Below the pieces are notes generated by a model. That model did no database searches, was not told the origin of the DNA, and worked only from the letters and a program-made list of their open reading frames with translations. A stretch of DNA of 64,000 nucleotides, from positions 29,396-93,395 of the forward strand of contig CAUZEA010000009.1 in the NCBI GenBank assembly GCA_963578605.1. The letters are read 5' to 3'. Shown here piece after piece: positions 8,580 to 18,400 of the stretch (position 1 is the stretch's first letter; every line of letters begins with the position of its first letter). This stretch comes from JAKVCB01 sp963578605 (GTDB lineage Bacteria; Planctomycetota; Planctomycetia; Pirellulales; Lacipirellulaceae). The translations under genes and the position numbers were made by a program.

Positions 8580-9521
8580 CTAACCAAGATTTGCCATTGA
8601 TGTAACAAGTTCCTTGACAGCTTCGACACTTTTCTGAAAGTCGCCACGTTCCGATTCGTTGAGTTTCAACTCGATAATTTTCTCCACGCCCCCGGAACCC
8701 AGAATTACAGGAACTCCCACGTAGTAACCACCGACGTCATATTCGTTGGTGCAGTACGCTGCGCAGGGAAGCAATCGCTTTTTGTCGTGCACAACGGCTT
8801 CAACCATCTGTGCGGTTGCTGCGGCGGGGGCATAGTATGCGCTGCCGGTCTTCAGCAAGCTAACGATTTCACCACCCCCTTTGCGTGTCCGTTCAACAAT
8901 TTCGTTGAGTCGAGTTTTATCGAGCAACTGGGTGATCGGAATGCCCCCCACCGAAGTACAACTGGGAATCGGAACCATGGTGTCGCCATGCCCCCCCAGC
9001 AGAAGTGCCGAGATATCCTTGACGCTAACCCCCAGTTCCATCGCGAGGAACGTCCGATAGCGGGCTGTATCGAGTACTCCGGCTTGACCAAACACGCGGC
9101 AGTGTTCAAATCCGGTTACTTGTTGGGCCCGCTGAACCATGGCATCGAGCGGGTTGCTGACTGCGATTACGATTGCATGGGGGCTGGTCGCTTTGACCTG
9201 TTCACAGACACTGGTCATGATTTTGGCGTTGGTTGCCAGCAGGTCGTCACGGCTCATGCCGGGTTTACGGGGAATGCCTGCCGTGATCACGACAACGTCG
9301 CTGTCGGCCGTTTCTTCATAACTGGTGGTGCCTATGATATTGGAGTCGAAGCCAAACACGGGCGAGGCTTGCCGGAGATCGAGCGCCTTGCCCTTGGGCA
9401 TATCACCAGCCTGGGGGATATCGACCAGCACGATGTCGCCTAGTTCCCGAGCGGCACACCAGTGAGCCGTAGTTGCCCCTACATTGCCAGCACCAACAAT
9501 GGTGATTTTTGCCCTCCGCAT
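8580..9521 (-). CDS. mdh: Malate dehydrogenase (LDH-like type)
   Basis: The enzyme interconverts malate and oxaloacetate with NAD in the TCA cycle. The product is 313 residues from the chosen start. It shows the nucleotide loop KITIVGAGNVGATTAHW, the mobile-loop segment AGIPRKPGMSRDDLL with both substrate arginines, the ITSNPLDAM-like AVSNPLDAM, FGQAGVLDTARYRTFLA, and the catalytic histidine in LLGGHGDTMVP. The fingerprint is that of the lactate-dehydrogenase-like MDH group. AAGGAG lies 8 bases before the ATG at 9521 but only 2 bases before the in-frame ATG at 9527, so I prefer 9521. It is divergent from flhA across about 200 bases, which should hold both promoters. Confidence 0.96.
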   Translation of the reverse strand: MRRAKITIVGAGNVGATTAHWCAARELGDIVLVDIPQAGDMPKGKALDLRQASPVFGFDSNIIGTTSYEETADSDVVVITAGIPRKPGMSRDDLLATNAKIMTSVCEQVKATSPHAIVIAVSNPLDAMVQRAQQVTGFEHCRVFGQAGVLDTARYRTFLAMELGVSVKDISALLLGGHGDTMVPIPSCTSVGGIPITQLLDKTRLNEIVERTRKGGGEIVSLLKTGSAYYAPAAATAQMVEAVVHDKKRLLPCAAYCTNEYDVGGYYVGVPVILGSGGVEKIIELKLNESERGDFQKSVEAVKELVTSMANLG

Positions 9522-9723
9522 GGTCATTGCTCCTTCCGAGTAAGGTAGACCGCACTTCAAGCGGTCTTACTTGGGTCTTTTACTGGGCTGAGTATTGTCT
9601 TGGTCTGGCGATCATGCAAGTGCTATCGATACGCCGGTCTGGACAGTGGTTGCTGGATCCGGTAGTTTCCCGCCGCTCTCATCTACTTTCTTTTCTTATC
9701 TCTGGTTCGTTAGGAGACCGTCC

Positions 9724-11814
9724 GTGGCTTCGGACGCGGCAAGTGCGGCAGTGGGGGGACTGGTAAACCGCACCAAAGATTTGATTTTACCGGTTGCCAT
9801 CATTGCCAGTCTTCTGGTGATCCTGGTACCGCTTCCACCTGCGCTGATGGATGTTCTCCTGGTGGGTAACATCACCGTGGCCGTGATCGTGTTGTTGACG
9901 ACGATTTACGTGAGGACTCCGCTGGAGTTCAGCATCTTTCCTTCGCTACTTTTGGCAACCACGCTGGCCCGGTTAGTACTGAACGTGGCGACCACACGGT
10001 TGATTCTCACCCGGGCAGGGACAGATCGGGAGCACGCGGCTGGGGGCGTGATTACGGCGTTTTCGGACTTCGTCGCCGGAGACGGCAAGATTGTCGTGGG
10101 CCTGATTATTTTTGTGATCATTGTCGTGATCCAGTTCTTGGTCATTACTAAAGGTGCCACCCGGATCAGCGAAGTTGCCGCTCGATTTGCACTGGACGGT
10201 ATGCCGGGTAAGCAAATGGCGATCGATGCGGACTTGAACGCAGGCATCATTGACGCAAAAGAAGCCCAGAATCGCCGCGCCGAAATCACCCAACAGGCAG
10301 ACTTCTACGGGGCGATGGACGGTGCCAGCAAGTTTGTTCGTGGCGATGCCATCGCCGGAATTGTGATTACCCTTGTCAACATCGTGGGAGGTTTGGTGAT
10401 CGGCATGGCCGAAGAGGGGATGGGCCTGGTTGAAGCTGGAGAACTCTTTACACGACTTACGATTGGCGACGGGTTGGTGAGCCAGATCCCAGCCTTTTTG
10501 ATTTCGCTGGCGGCTGGCTTGCTCGTGACCCGCAGCACACGGTACACGAATCTTCCCCGGGAGTTCCTGAACCAAATTTTCTTGCGGCCCCAGGTTCTGA
10601 CTGTCGCAGGCGGATTCCTGGCCGTGTTGATCATGACTGACTTGCCACGTGTTCCGTTGCTGACCTTGGGGGGGGCTTGCCTGGGCTTATCATTCACGTT
10701 GAATCGCCGTCAAAGCGAGCAGCACGCAGTGGCCGCGCAGCAGGCAGCTGAAGAAAAGCAGTGTTCCGTCGATCGAGTCGAAAATTACCTCGCGGTTGAT
10801 CCCATGGAAGTAGAACTTGGGGTGGGGCTCATTCGACTGGCTGACCCCCGTCGTGGGGGTGACTTGCTTGAGCGTGTTCAACGTGTGCGGCAGAACATCG
10901 CTGGCGAAATCGGCATCATCATGCCCAAAGTTCGTATTCGCGATAACATGCGGCTCGACCAGCAAGAGTACCGGATCAAGATTGCCGACATGACGATCGC
11001 TCAGGGCGAGTTGCAGGCTGGCCGATTGCTGGCGATCAATTCCGGCAGGACAACGGGAACAGTGGACGGGCTCGACACGAAAGATCCGGCATATGGCGCT
11101 CCCGCAAAATGGATTGCGCCAGAGCACAGCGATCAGGCGGAGATGTTTGGTTATACGGTTGTCGAACCAGGGGCCGTGCTGGCAACCCATTTGACGAAGG
11201 TTTGCCAGCGGCACGCCGACGAGATACTCACGCGCGACGCAACCAGGCATTTGATCGACGAACTCAAAGCGACCTCGCCCGCCGTTGTCGAAGAATTGAT
11301 TCCGGGTGTGATGACGCTAGCCGAGGTCCAAGCCATCCTGCAGATGTTGTTGACCGAGCAAGTGTCGATTCGACAACTTGGCTTGATTCTCGAGACCTTG
11401 GGTGACCATGCACCGCGATCCAAGGATCCGGTGTTGCTGACTGAAACCGTGCGGCAGCGACTGGCCCGACAGATTTGCACCCGGTACCGAAATGCCGATT
11501 ACGAACTTCACGTGGTGGCGCTCGATCCGGCATTGGAGGATCGGGTTCGGGCGGGCTTTGAACACAACGAACGTGGTCTGTTCATTCGGATGTCCCCCCA
11601 AACCAGCGCAGCGACGTGCCAGTTGGTACGGGCCGAGATTGAAAAAATGATGACACAAAATCGAACGCCAATTGTGCTGGTAAGCCCTCAGATTCGAGCG
11701 GCTTTCAAGCAATTAACGGAAAGTCACCTCCCCAACCTGGTTGTGTTGAGCTTCAACGAAGTGACGCGCGATACCAGGGTTGTCACGGAGGGCATCATTG
11801 CCGATGTGAGGTAA
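9724..11814 (+). CDS. flhA: Flagellar export gate protein FlhA
   Basis: FlhA is the large inner-membrane component of the flagellar export gate. Its ring-forming cytoplasmic domain docks chaperone-substrate complexes. The product is 696 residues from the GTG at 9724, which has AGGAG 7 bases upstream; the frame is open further back to 9595, but that stretch is unlike the family. About eight membrane helices fill the first 330 residues. The conserved segment reads PLEFSIFPSLLLATTLARLVLNVATTR, followed by the export-gate loop KGATRISEVAARFALDGMPG. The cytoplasmic domain follows (KVRIRDNMRLDQQEYRIKI and later LTEVQAILQMLL-like text). It heads the flhA-flhF-flhG-fliA run. Confidence 0.97.
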   Translation: MASDAASAAVGGLVNRTKDLILPVAIIASLLVILVPLPPALMDVLLVGNITVAVIVLLTTIYVRTPLEFSIFPSLLLATTLARLVLNVATTRLILTRAGTDREHAAGGVITAFSDFVAGDGKIVVGLIIFVIIVVIQFLVITKGATRISEVAARFALDGMPGKQMAIDADLNAGIIDAKEAQNRRAEITQQADFYGAMDGASKFVRGDAIAGIVITLVNIVGGLVIGMAEEGMGLVEAGELFTRLTIGDGLVSQIPAFLISLAAGLLVTRSTRYTNLPREFLNQIFLRPQVLTVAGGFLAVLIMTDLPRVPLLTLGGACLGLSFTLNRRQSEQHAVAAQQAAEEKQCSVDRVENYLAVDPMEVELGVGLIRLADPRRGGDLLERVQRVRQNIAGEIGIIMPKVRIRDNMRLDQQEYRIKIADMTIAQGELQAGRLLAINSGRTTGTVDGLDTKDPAYGAPAKWIAPEHSDQAEMFGYTVVEPGAVLATHLTKVCQRHADEILTRDATRHLIDELKATSPAVVEELIPGVMTLAEVQAILQMLLTEQVSIRQLGLILETLGDHAPRSKDPVLLTETVRQRLARQICTRYRNADYELHVVALDPALEDRVRAGFEHNERGLFIRMSPQTSAATCQLVRAEIEKMMTQNRTPIVLVSPQIRAAFKQLTESHLPNLVVLSFNEVTRDTRVVTEGIIADVR

Positions 11815-11879
11815 CCGCTGGACCCGGCAAAATGTTTTATACGCTTCTGCTAACCACTACATGAAGGTGAGCAACCAAC

Positions 11880-13040
11880 ATGGACATCAAGACCTTTCGA
11901 GCCAAAACGATGCGACAGGCCCTGGACCTTGTACACCAGGAATTGGGGCCAGATGCCTCGGTTCTTCATACTCGGCAATGTAACCGTGGTTGGGTGGGGA
12001 GTTGGTTATTTGGTCAAGAGTATGAAATTGCTGCCTCGGCGACAGTCAACGTACCTAGTCGAATTGCCCAACCTCAACTTGAAACGGTCACCACATCAGC
12101 CTCGCAGGATCCGGATCCCTTGTCGCATTCCGATTACGCCGCCACGTATCGAAACGATTTTCAACGCGATGTGGTTGGTCAGATCGACACGTTACAAGAA
12201 TTAGTCGAAAAACTCTATGAGCGAACAACCAAGTTTCCCGGGCCCGAATTGCCTGAAGTCCTGTTTCGCGTGTTTACCGATTTGATCGAGGCAGATGTCG
12301 AAGAAACCATAGCGCGTGAACTCATTGACTTCGTGCGATCCGAATCAAGCTCGAACGAACTGGTCGACGGGTTGCTCATTAAAACCAGGCTTGCTCAATG
12401 GCTGGAAAATGAAATCAAGGTGACAGGGCCAGTTCGCACAGATGAGTCGAGGCGCCGTCTCGTCGCGGTTGTGGGACCAACCGGTGTGGGGAAAACAACG
12501 ACCATTGCCAAACTGGCAGCCAACTATCGGCTCCGCGAGAGAAAACGCGTGGGGTTGATTACGGTCGACACCTACCGTGTTGCCGCCGTGGAACAGTTGC
12601 GCACCTATGCCGATATCATCGACTTGCCCATGGAAGTCGTTGCAACACCACGCGAAATGCGCGAAGCAGTTGCCGGCATGAGTCACCTCGACCTGGTGTT
12701 GATGGATACGGCCGGTCGGAGTCCTCGTGACGAGGTGCGAATCCAGGAACTCAAATCGATGCTTGCCGAAGCACGACCCGATGAAGTGCACCTCGTCTTG
12801 AGCGCGACGGCTGGCGCCAATGGGATGGCCGCTACAGCCGATCGATTTGCCGAAGTCGGTACGACGGCTATCACCTTGACCAAGCTCGATGAGGCGACCA
12901 GTCTCGGACACTTGATCTCGTTGATTCGAAAGTGCCCCTTGCCGATTGCCTATCTTACCGATGGGCAAAACGTTCCCGACGACATTCAGGTTGCCGTTGC
13001 CGACCGACTTGCATCTGCAATGCTCGGTATGGAAGAGTGA
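11880..13040 (+). CDS. flhF: SRP-family GTPase FlhF
   Basis: FlhF is a signal-recognition-particle-type GTPase that fixes where, and often whether, a polar flagellum is built. The N-terminal B domain starts MDIKTFRAKTMRQALDLVHQ. A variable linker and an N domain follow, then a G domain with G1 GPTGVGKTT at 199-207. The G2/G3 segment TVDTYRVAAVEQLRTYADI and DTAGRSPRDE, and the TKLDEATSLG specificity motif, are all intact. At 386 residues the length is typical. A purine-rich stretch (GAAGGTGAG) precedes the ATG. It lies 65 bases after flhA and upstream of the MinD-like partner flhG, the usual pairing. Confidence 0.96.
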   Translation: MDIKTFRAKTMRQALDLVHQELGPDASVLHTRQCNRGWVGSWLFGQEYEIAASATVNVPSRIAQPQLETVTTSASQDPDPLSHSDYAATYRNDFQRDVVGQIDTLQELVEKLYERTTKFPGPELPEVLFRVFTDLIEADVEETIARELIDFVRSESSSNELVDGLLIKTRLAQWLENEIKVTGPVRTDESRRRLVAVVGPTGVGKTTTIAKLAANYRLRERKRVGLITVDTYRVAAVEQLRTYADIIDLPMEVVATPREMREAVAGMSHLDLVLMDTAGRSPRDEVRIQELKSMLAEARPDEVHLVLSATAGANGMAATADRFAEVGTTAITLTKLDEATSLGHLISLIRKCPLPIAYLTDGQNVPDDIQVAVADRLASAMLGMEE

Positions 13041-13102
13041 AACCAAACGTCACCTTCGGTGGATCCACAAAGTTCAGTTAACTTTTTTGCTATTTTTTTC
13101 TG

Positions 13103-13996
13103 ATGTCTGATCAAGCACACCGATTGCGTGAACTCGTGGATTTGCCTCCTCCAGCCGACCTGGAGCACAACCGGGCGGCTATCGTTACCGTTTGCGGTGG
13201 CACTTCCGGTGTGGGGAGCTCGACTTTGGCAGTGCATCTAGCCGTCGGTATGTCTGCTCACGATCGCCAGGCCGTGCTCGTGGATGCCGACTTGCAGAAG
13301 GCGTCGGCAACCGCCCTTGCGGGAATCGACTGCCCAACAGGCGCGACCATCGTCGAGATGCTTACAAGTTGGCGAACTGCTGCTGAAATCTTGCAAACGG
13401 GGCCGGGGGGAATTCGGATTCTGCCGGGAGACGTTCGCGGCATCGGGTCTCACCACCTGCCAGCAAATGCGCCGGACCGTTTTGCTGCTGAAATCGACCG
13501 CCTGGCGGAGGACAGCGGCGTAGTGGTCGTTGATGCCGGATTCGGCCTCACCCCATGGAACGCAAACCTGTGGCGACTGGCCGACGTTGTATTGGTGGTG
13601 ACAACCCCTGAAGAAAGGTCGATCCTGGCAACTTACACCATGTTAAAGATGGCAGCGCATTATGGCGCGCTGTCAAAAGTCAGAATCGCTGTGAATCGGG
13701 TTGGTGAATTGGGGTTGGCCCAAGAAGTGCGCCGTCGTCTTGGCGGGGCATGTTTTCGTTTTCTGGGAGAACTGGTTCCCATTTTGTCCCCGCTGCCCGA
13801 AAACGAGTTCGCCATTCTTATTTCTCTGGCCGCCGAGATCAATTCCTCCACAAACAGCTCGTATGTCATGGCGATTCGTGAGTTGACCCGCGAGGTCGCA
13901 AGCGAGCTGAAGCAACCACCCAGACAAACTCCGGAAACCGGAGAAGTGGGAGACGTACAAATCGGACCTTTCGTAAATTCGACACAGTTTTACTAA
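13103..13996 (+). CDS. flhG: FlhG (MinD/ParA-like) with degenerate P-loop
   Basis: FlhG is the MinD-type ATPase that limits flagellar number and stimulates FlhF. The fold is clear in 297 residues: AVLVDADLQKASATALAG as the Switch I/A' region, VVVVDAGFGLTPWN in the place of Walker B/DxxAG, and TTPEERSILATYTMLK plus RIAVNRV in the nucleotide-base region. The deviant Walker A reads GGTSGVGSST (32-41), where the family has KGGVGKS/T. Both the signature lysine (34) and the P-loop lysine (39) are gone, replaced by threonine and serine. No frameshift or stop is present. It is 62 bases after flhF, with no recognisable Shine-Dalgarno site. The family call is firm, but ATP hydrolysis is doubtful. Confidence 0.88.
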   Translation: MSDQAHRLRELVDLPPPADLEHNRAAIVTVCGGTSGVGSSTLAVHLAVGMSAHDRQAVLVDADLQKASATALAGIDCPTGATIVEMLTSWRTAAEILQTGPGGIRILPGDVRGIGSHHLPANAPDRFAAEIDRLAEDSGVVVVDAGFGLTPWNANLWRLADVVLVVTTPEERSILATYTMLKMAAHYGALSKVRIAVNRVGELGLAQEVRRRLGGACFRFLGELVPILSPLPENEFAILISLAAEINSSTNSSYVMAIRELTREVASELKQPPRQTPETGEVGDVQIGPFVNSTQFY

Positions 13997-14021
13997 TCCT
14001 GTGGGCCTTACCTACCGATAA
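13994..14021 (+). promoter_or_regulatory. Possible sigma-28-like promoter
   Basis: Just after the flhG stop, TAAT is followed about 16 bases later by ACCGATAA, close to the flagellar sigma-28 minus-10 element GCCGATAA. The minus-35 match is poor and the spacing is slightly long. If real, it would drive the small membrane gene and fliA, giving FliA autoregulation. Confidence 0.25.
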
Positions 14022-14101
14022 AAAGATGGCAACACGTTTTCGTGCCTAGTTGCGTTAAGATGGCGAGAATAAGTTGAGTTTATCGGCAGAGGTGGTGGTC
14101 A

Positions 14102-14359
14102 GTGGGACACGCTGATGCAGGCATTTTAGGCCCTTTGGCAATGGCTGTGGCCATGCTTCCAGGGGTGGTTTGCGGAGCGGGTCTTGAGAGAACATTGGTC
14201 ACTGGAATCGTAAACCTGTTTGCGTTTTCAGCGGTTGGTTTGATCTTGGGCTCGGTTGCCCAGTCAACCGTTGACGATGCGGTATGGTTAAAACTTGGAC
14301 AACCGCTTGTGGCCTCGGGAGCAAGCGGTGAAGAGTCTTTGTCAGAAAGCAATGGCTAA
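14102..14359 (+). CDS. Small two-helix membrane protein between flhG and fliA
   Basis: This 85-residue frame starts at a GTG with AGAGGTGG about 8 bases upstream. It has two hydrophobic stretches, LGPLAMAVAMLPGVVCGAG (9-27) and LVTGIVNLFAFSAVGLILGS (32-51), followed by a polar tail ending in serine/glutamate. I do not recognise a named family. Its codon pattern and placement inside the flhF-flhG-fliA run suggest a real gene with an envelope role tied to the flagellar operon. A chance open frame cannot be excluded at this size. Confidence 0.55.
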   Translation: MGHADAGILGPLAMAVAMLPGVVCGAGLERTLVTGIVNLFAFSAVGLILGSVAQSTVDDAVWLKLGQPLVASGASGEESLSESNG

Positions 14360-14476
14360 ACCGGACAGAGGATTTGTCACCGAACAGGGAGCACCCTTCG
14401 GTGACATGAACGACCAGAAAGGAACCTGGTAGTTCACCGGTTGCTGACGACTCTCGGGCTATGTCATGGAGGACTT

Positions 14477-15268
14477 ATGGCCACAGTAGTTGCCAACAAG
14501 GAAGAGATTGCCGAAGTTTGGATACAGTTCAAGTTCGATCAAACCAATAAGCGGCTGCGCAATCGACTTGTCGAACAGTATTTGCCACTTGTCAAATACA
14601 ATGGCGAGCGCATCTGGGCCCGCCTGCCCGATGGCGTTGAATTAGACGACCTGATTTCGGCAGGCGTATTTGGCCTGATGGATGCGATCAACGCGTTCGA
14701 CCTCAGTCGAGGTGTCAAGTTTGAGACATATTGTGTTCCCAGAATTCGAGGAGCGATGCTCGATGAGTTGCGCACGATGGACTGGGTGCCACGACTGGTT
14801 CGTTCCAAGGCGAGTAAGCTCAATGAAGCAATCAAGCAACTCGAAGCCCAGCTAGGTCGTCAACCTAATGAGAACGAACTCGCTGAGCAGATGGGTCTAA
14901 GCACCCAGGAGTTGGAAAAACTCATCAGTGACGCCAACGCTGTCGGATTGATCAGCCTCAACAAAAAGTGGTATGAAACCGACAGCTTTAAGGACGTTCG
15001 CGAGATTGATATTCTCGAAGACAAGAAGGGTGAAGATCCGACTCGCCGGATCCAGAAATCCGATCTCATGCGACTCGTGACCAAAGGTCTCAACCGCAAC
15101 GAGCGGTTGATCATCATTCTTTATTATTATGAAGAGCTCACGATGAAAGAAATTGGGGCTACGCTCGATCTTTCTGAGAGCCGCGTTAGCCAAATGCACA
15201 GCGCAATTGTCCAGCGTTTGCAAGGACAGCTTGGCCGACGTCGCCCCGAGTTCGGCAATACAGGTTAA
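14477..15268 (+). CDS. fliA: Flagellar RNA polymerase sigma factor FliA (sigma-28/WhiG type)
   Basis: FliA directs transcription of late flagellar genes, usually held in check by FlgM. The 263-residue product has region 2 (LVEQYLPLVKYNGERIWARL, GVELDDLISAGVFGLMDAI, GVKFETYCVPRIRGAMLDEL), region 3 (RQPNENELAEQMGLSTQELE) and region 4 with a helix-turn-helix (EELTMKEIGATLDLSESRVSQMHSA). RGAMLDELRxxDWVPR is diagnostic of the sigma-28 group. I chose the ATG at 14477 because GGAGG lies 4 bases before it; an upstream in-frame ATG at 14441 has no such site. No flagellin gene is in the window, so its targets lie elsewhere. Confidence 0.95.
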   Translation: MATVVANKEEIAEVWIQFKFDQTNKRLRNRLVEQYLPLVKYNGERIWARLPDGVELDDLISAGVFGLMDAINAFDLSRGVKFETYCVPRIRGAMLDELRTMDWVPRLVRSKASKLNEAIKQLEAQLGRQPNENELAEQMGLSTQELEKLISDANAVGLISLNKKWYETDSFKDVREIDILEDKKGEDPTRRIQKSDLMRLVTKGLNRNERLIIILYYYEELTMKEIGATLDLSESRVSQMHSAIVQRLQGQLGRRRPEFGNTG

Positions 15269-15433
15269 GTTTTAACGTCTCCCTTGAGTTGAAGGGGATC
15301 CGGACCGTCACGCAATCTGAGAGAACCACGCGGCCCGGTGTGGCCTTATGCCGGGATGTCCCCACCACGGGGCGATTCACGGTTCCAAGGCTCCAAAGCC
15401 TCCAAGACTCAATGCCCTGGCCGCGGTCACGGT

Positions 15434-18400
15434 CTACCTGGCCGTCATTTCATACAGGGGCAGGTGCCGGTAATAGACCTCAAGCGATAGAAGATTCATC
15501 GTCGTGACGTAGAGCCGGCCACCGTAGCGGGCCCATTTGTCGGGGACGGGCTGTTGGGGATGCCAGCTTCCTGCCAGCGGGCCTGTTATGGTTTGTGACT
15601 CGACCAACAATGGGTGAAGCCGCACATTCCAAGCTTTCCAATAATCTCCCCCCATGTGGAACATCACCTGCGTTGCGTAATACCAATAGTAGGTGTCCCG
15701 CAACGGATTCCCAAGGGTGCCGGTCGGGGCGGGTGTTTCTGACAAACCGATTTCGGGTAAATTTTCCAGCAAGTGATCGGCACCACGTTGCATCCGTGAG
15801 TTGTCGCGGTTTTGCCCCAGGTAAAGCTGCCCCAGCAAGCCAACCGCCGTCATGACCGTGCTTGGCTTGCGACCGTGAAGTGTGCGGGGGTTCGTGGTCG
15901 ATGCCCATGGGTTGTAGCGAAACCGGGCTTGACCGTTGCCCTGTTCGCGGCACGCTTCCAACAGGTTGTTGACCCGGTCGTAAGTTGCGTTGTCGACGTC
16001 GAGCCCCGCGAGTTGGCCACTCCGCAACGCCATCAGTTGCCAGCCCGTAACCGATAGATCGGCGTTCACACGGGGCACATAGCGCCAGCCACCCCGCTCT
16101 GGATGCTGTGTTTTACGGAGGTAGTCGAGGGCACGTTGAGCAGGTTCGCGAATTCGTTCATCACCGGTCATGCCAACCACTTCGCAGAGGGCAAGTGACG
16201 CGATGCCATGACTGTAAAACCGGATGACTTCGCTTTGAGACGAGCCGGTTTGGGGAAAGATCTCACCCGAATCGTTTTGAATCTGTATCAGGTATTCGAG
16301 GCCGTTCTGCACAGGTTGCTGGTATTTTTCGTCGTAATGGTCGTAGCCCGCACCAAGAAAAGCCAACAGAGCCAAACCGGTTGCAGCACCTTCGGCACGG
16401 AGTGCAGGCGCGTTGTCGGCGGGGGTATCACCAGCTGCAACGAGATTATCAAATCGCCACTGTCCGGTAGGAAGTTGTAACTTGGCGAGGAATTCCAAAC
16501 CCAGTTCAATGGCGGCTTCGGTCTTTGCCGACGGTCCACCTTCGTAATCTCCCGGTTGGTCTTCCTGCCGGCGGCCACGTTGCGAGAAGGCAGCAGCTGG
16601 CACACGGGCTTTCCCGCTGATCGCCGGCCGGTGACCAACCCGTTTCCGAATTAGTCGGCTCGAGGCCGTATGGGCCAGTTCGGCCTGGCGTTGTGCCCGG
16701 CGATCGGGCACACCAATTGCCCGGGCAGGAGTTGTGAGCAGTCCACCGGCACCTTCTGGCTGGTTAATCAGGACCGGCAAGGGCCCCGTCCTCCGTCGGA
16801 GTGTGGTTTGCAATTCGGTTGCCCCACCTGCCAGGCCAGTCTTTCCGCTGGCGATGGGCATTGATTGACCGGAATCCGCTCCCGTTTCCGGACTGCCTTC
16901 TCCAGCGGAAGTTGCCAGTTGGTTGGGCGCAGCTGCACTCGATCCGGTGTCGTCGAAGTTCGTTGAGGATGGGGTCTCTGTTGGGTTGTTTACCAGTCGG
17001 TCGGCCGTCTCCTGTGGCAAGCCAATGGGCGTGTCGGGGAGGTTGCCAAGTTGCGTCGTTGGAGTTGAAGCCGACCGGGTATTGTCTCGCGTAAGCGTTA
17101 CCAGTGAGGGTGCGGTTGTTTTCAGCGAGGCGGTTGGTTGTGGTCCTCGGCTTCGTCGCGGCTCCGCAGATCCGCCCCCCGACCGGAGCCCTGCAAGAGT
17201 GGTGGCCCGCCGCCGGAGTGGAATTGGTGTTGATGACAGTTGGCCAACCGTTGCGTTTGTTGCCGCACCGTGTTGGACGATTTGTTCGGTTGCCACGCTT
17301 GTTGCCGATCGGGCCATGGTCGAGCCGGCCGCTGCCGCTGGGGACTGTTTTGCCAAGGGAGCTCCGCCACCTTGGTCATCCGCAGCTTCCGGTGAAGTAA
17401 CATCCTTGATCGGTTCCGTCCCCGCAGTTGCAACCTGGGTTAGTTTGCGCTTATGTGGTGATGAGGATCCCCTGGCTTTGTGGGGACGTAAGCCTGGTGA
17501 GTTGGCTTGAACGATGGGGGTAGGCTGAACCCGTATCGGTTTACCCAAATTAACTGGAGCAGATTTCGCTACAGGATTCGTTGGCGAAACCATATGGACT
17601 TCGGGTTGAACTGACCTCGAAACGACAACGTGAGTTGGTTCAAGCGTTTGAATTTTCCGGCTGCGGGTGGAAGCCGTTTCGGCAAGTTTTTCGGTGATCG
17701 GTTTTGTCTCCACAGGGATCACCAGTGCGACCCGTTCACGTTCGCGGCTGCGAGTCGAATCGTGGGCCAGAGTTGGCAACGCCTCGCTGAGCAATTGTTG
17801 GGGAATGACCTGGCTAGGGATGGTAGCAACCGTGTCGGGTATTGCGTCGGCGGGTACCGGTTTCACGAAGGGGGAGGTGGCGTTGCTGCGAGACGTTTGT
17901 TCCATGCGTGGTCGCGGTTGTTCGCTGGGGGAAGGTGGGAGGATGACTGCGGGCTCCTGCCGGGCGATTTGCCCTGCCAGGTTTGGTGTTGCCGGTGATT
18001 GCTGGCGCTGTCGTCTGGCGATCGATGTTCTGGGTCGGTCAGGAGATGTTTCCTGCTGCCGTGGGCGTCGCTCGCGAAGGACTGTCGCCTGTAAACTGGG
18101 ATCGGCAGAACCTACTTGACGGATCGAGACGCTTGGCTGCGGACCCGTCACGGTTGCCCGCTGGATCGTCGACGAAGAGGGGACGGCTGTGGGAGCGACG
18201 CGGTCTGGTGCCGCGGAGCTGTCGGCAAGTTCTTCAGGCTGTGGCGTGTTCAGGGCCGCGGGTGGCGTGTCGCGGCGGCTGCGGTCAGAAGGCGTTTCGG
18301 CTCGCCGAGCGACCGCTTGTTGGGGTTCCTGGCGGTGCACGTGATGCGGTCGGAGGGGGATCTGGGTATCGGGCGAGGCGTCGCTCTTTGGCAGCGGTTT

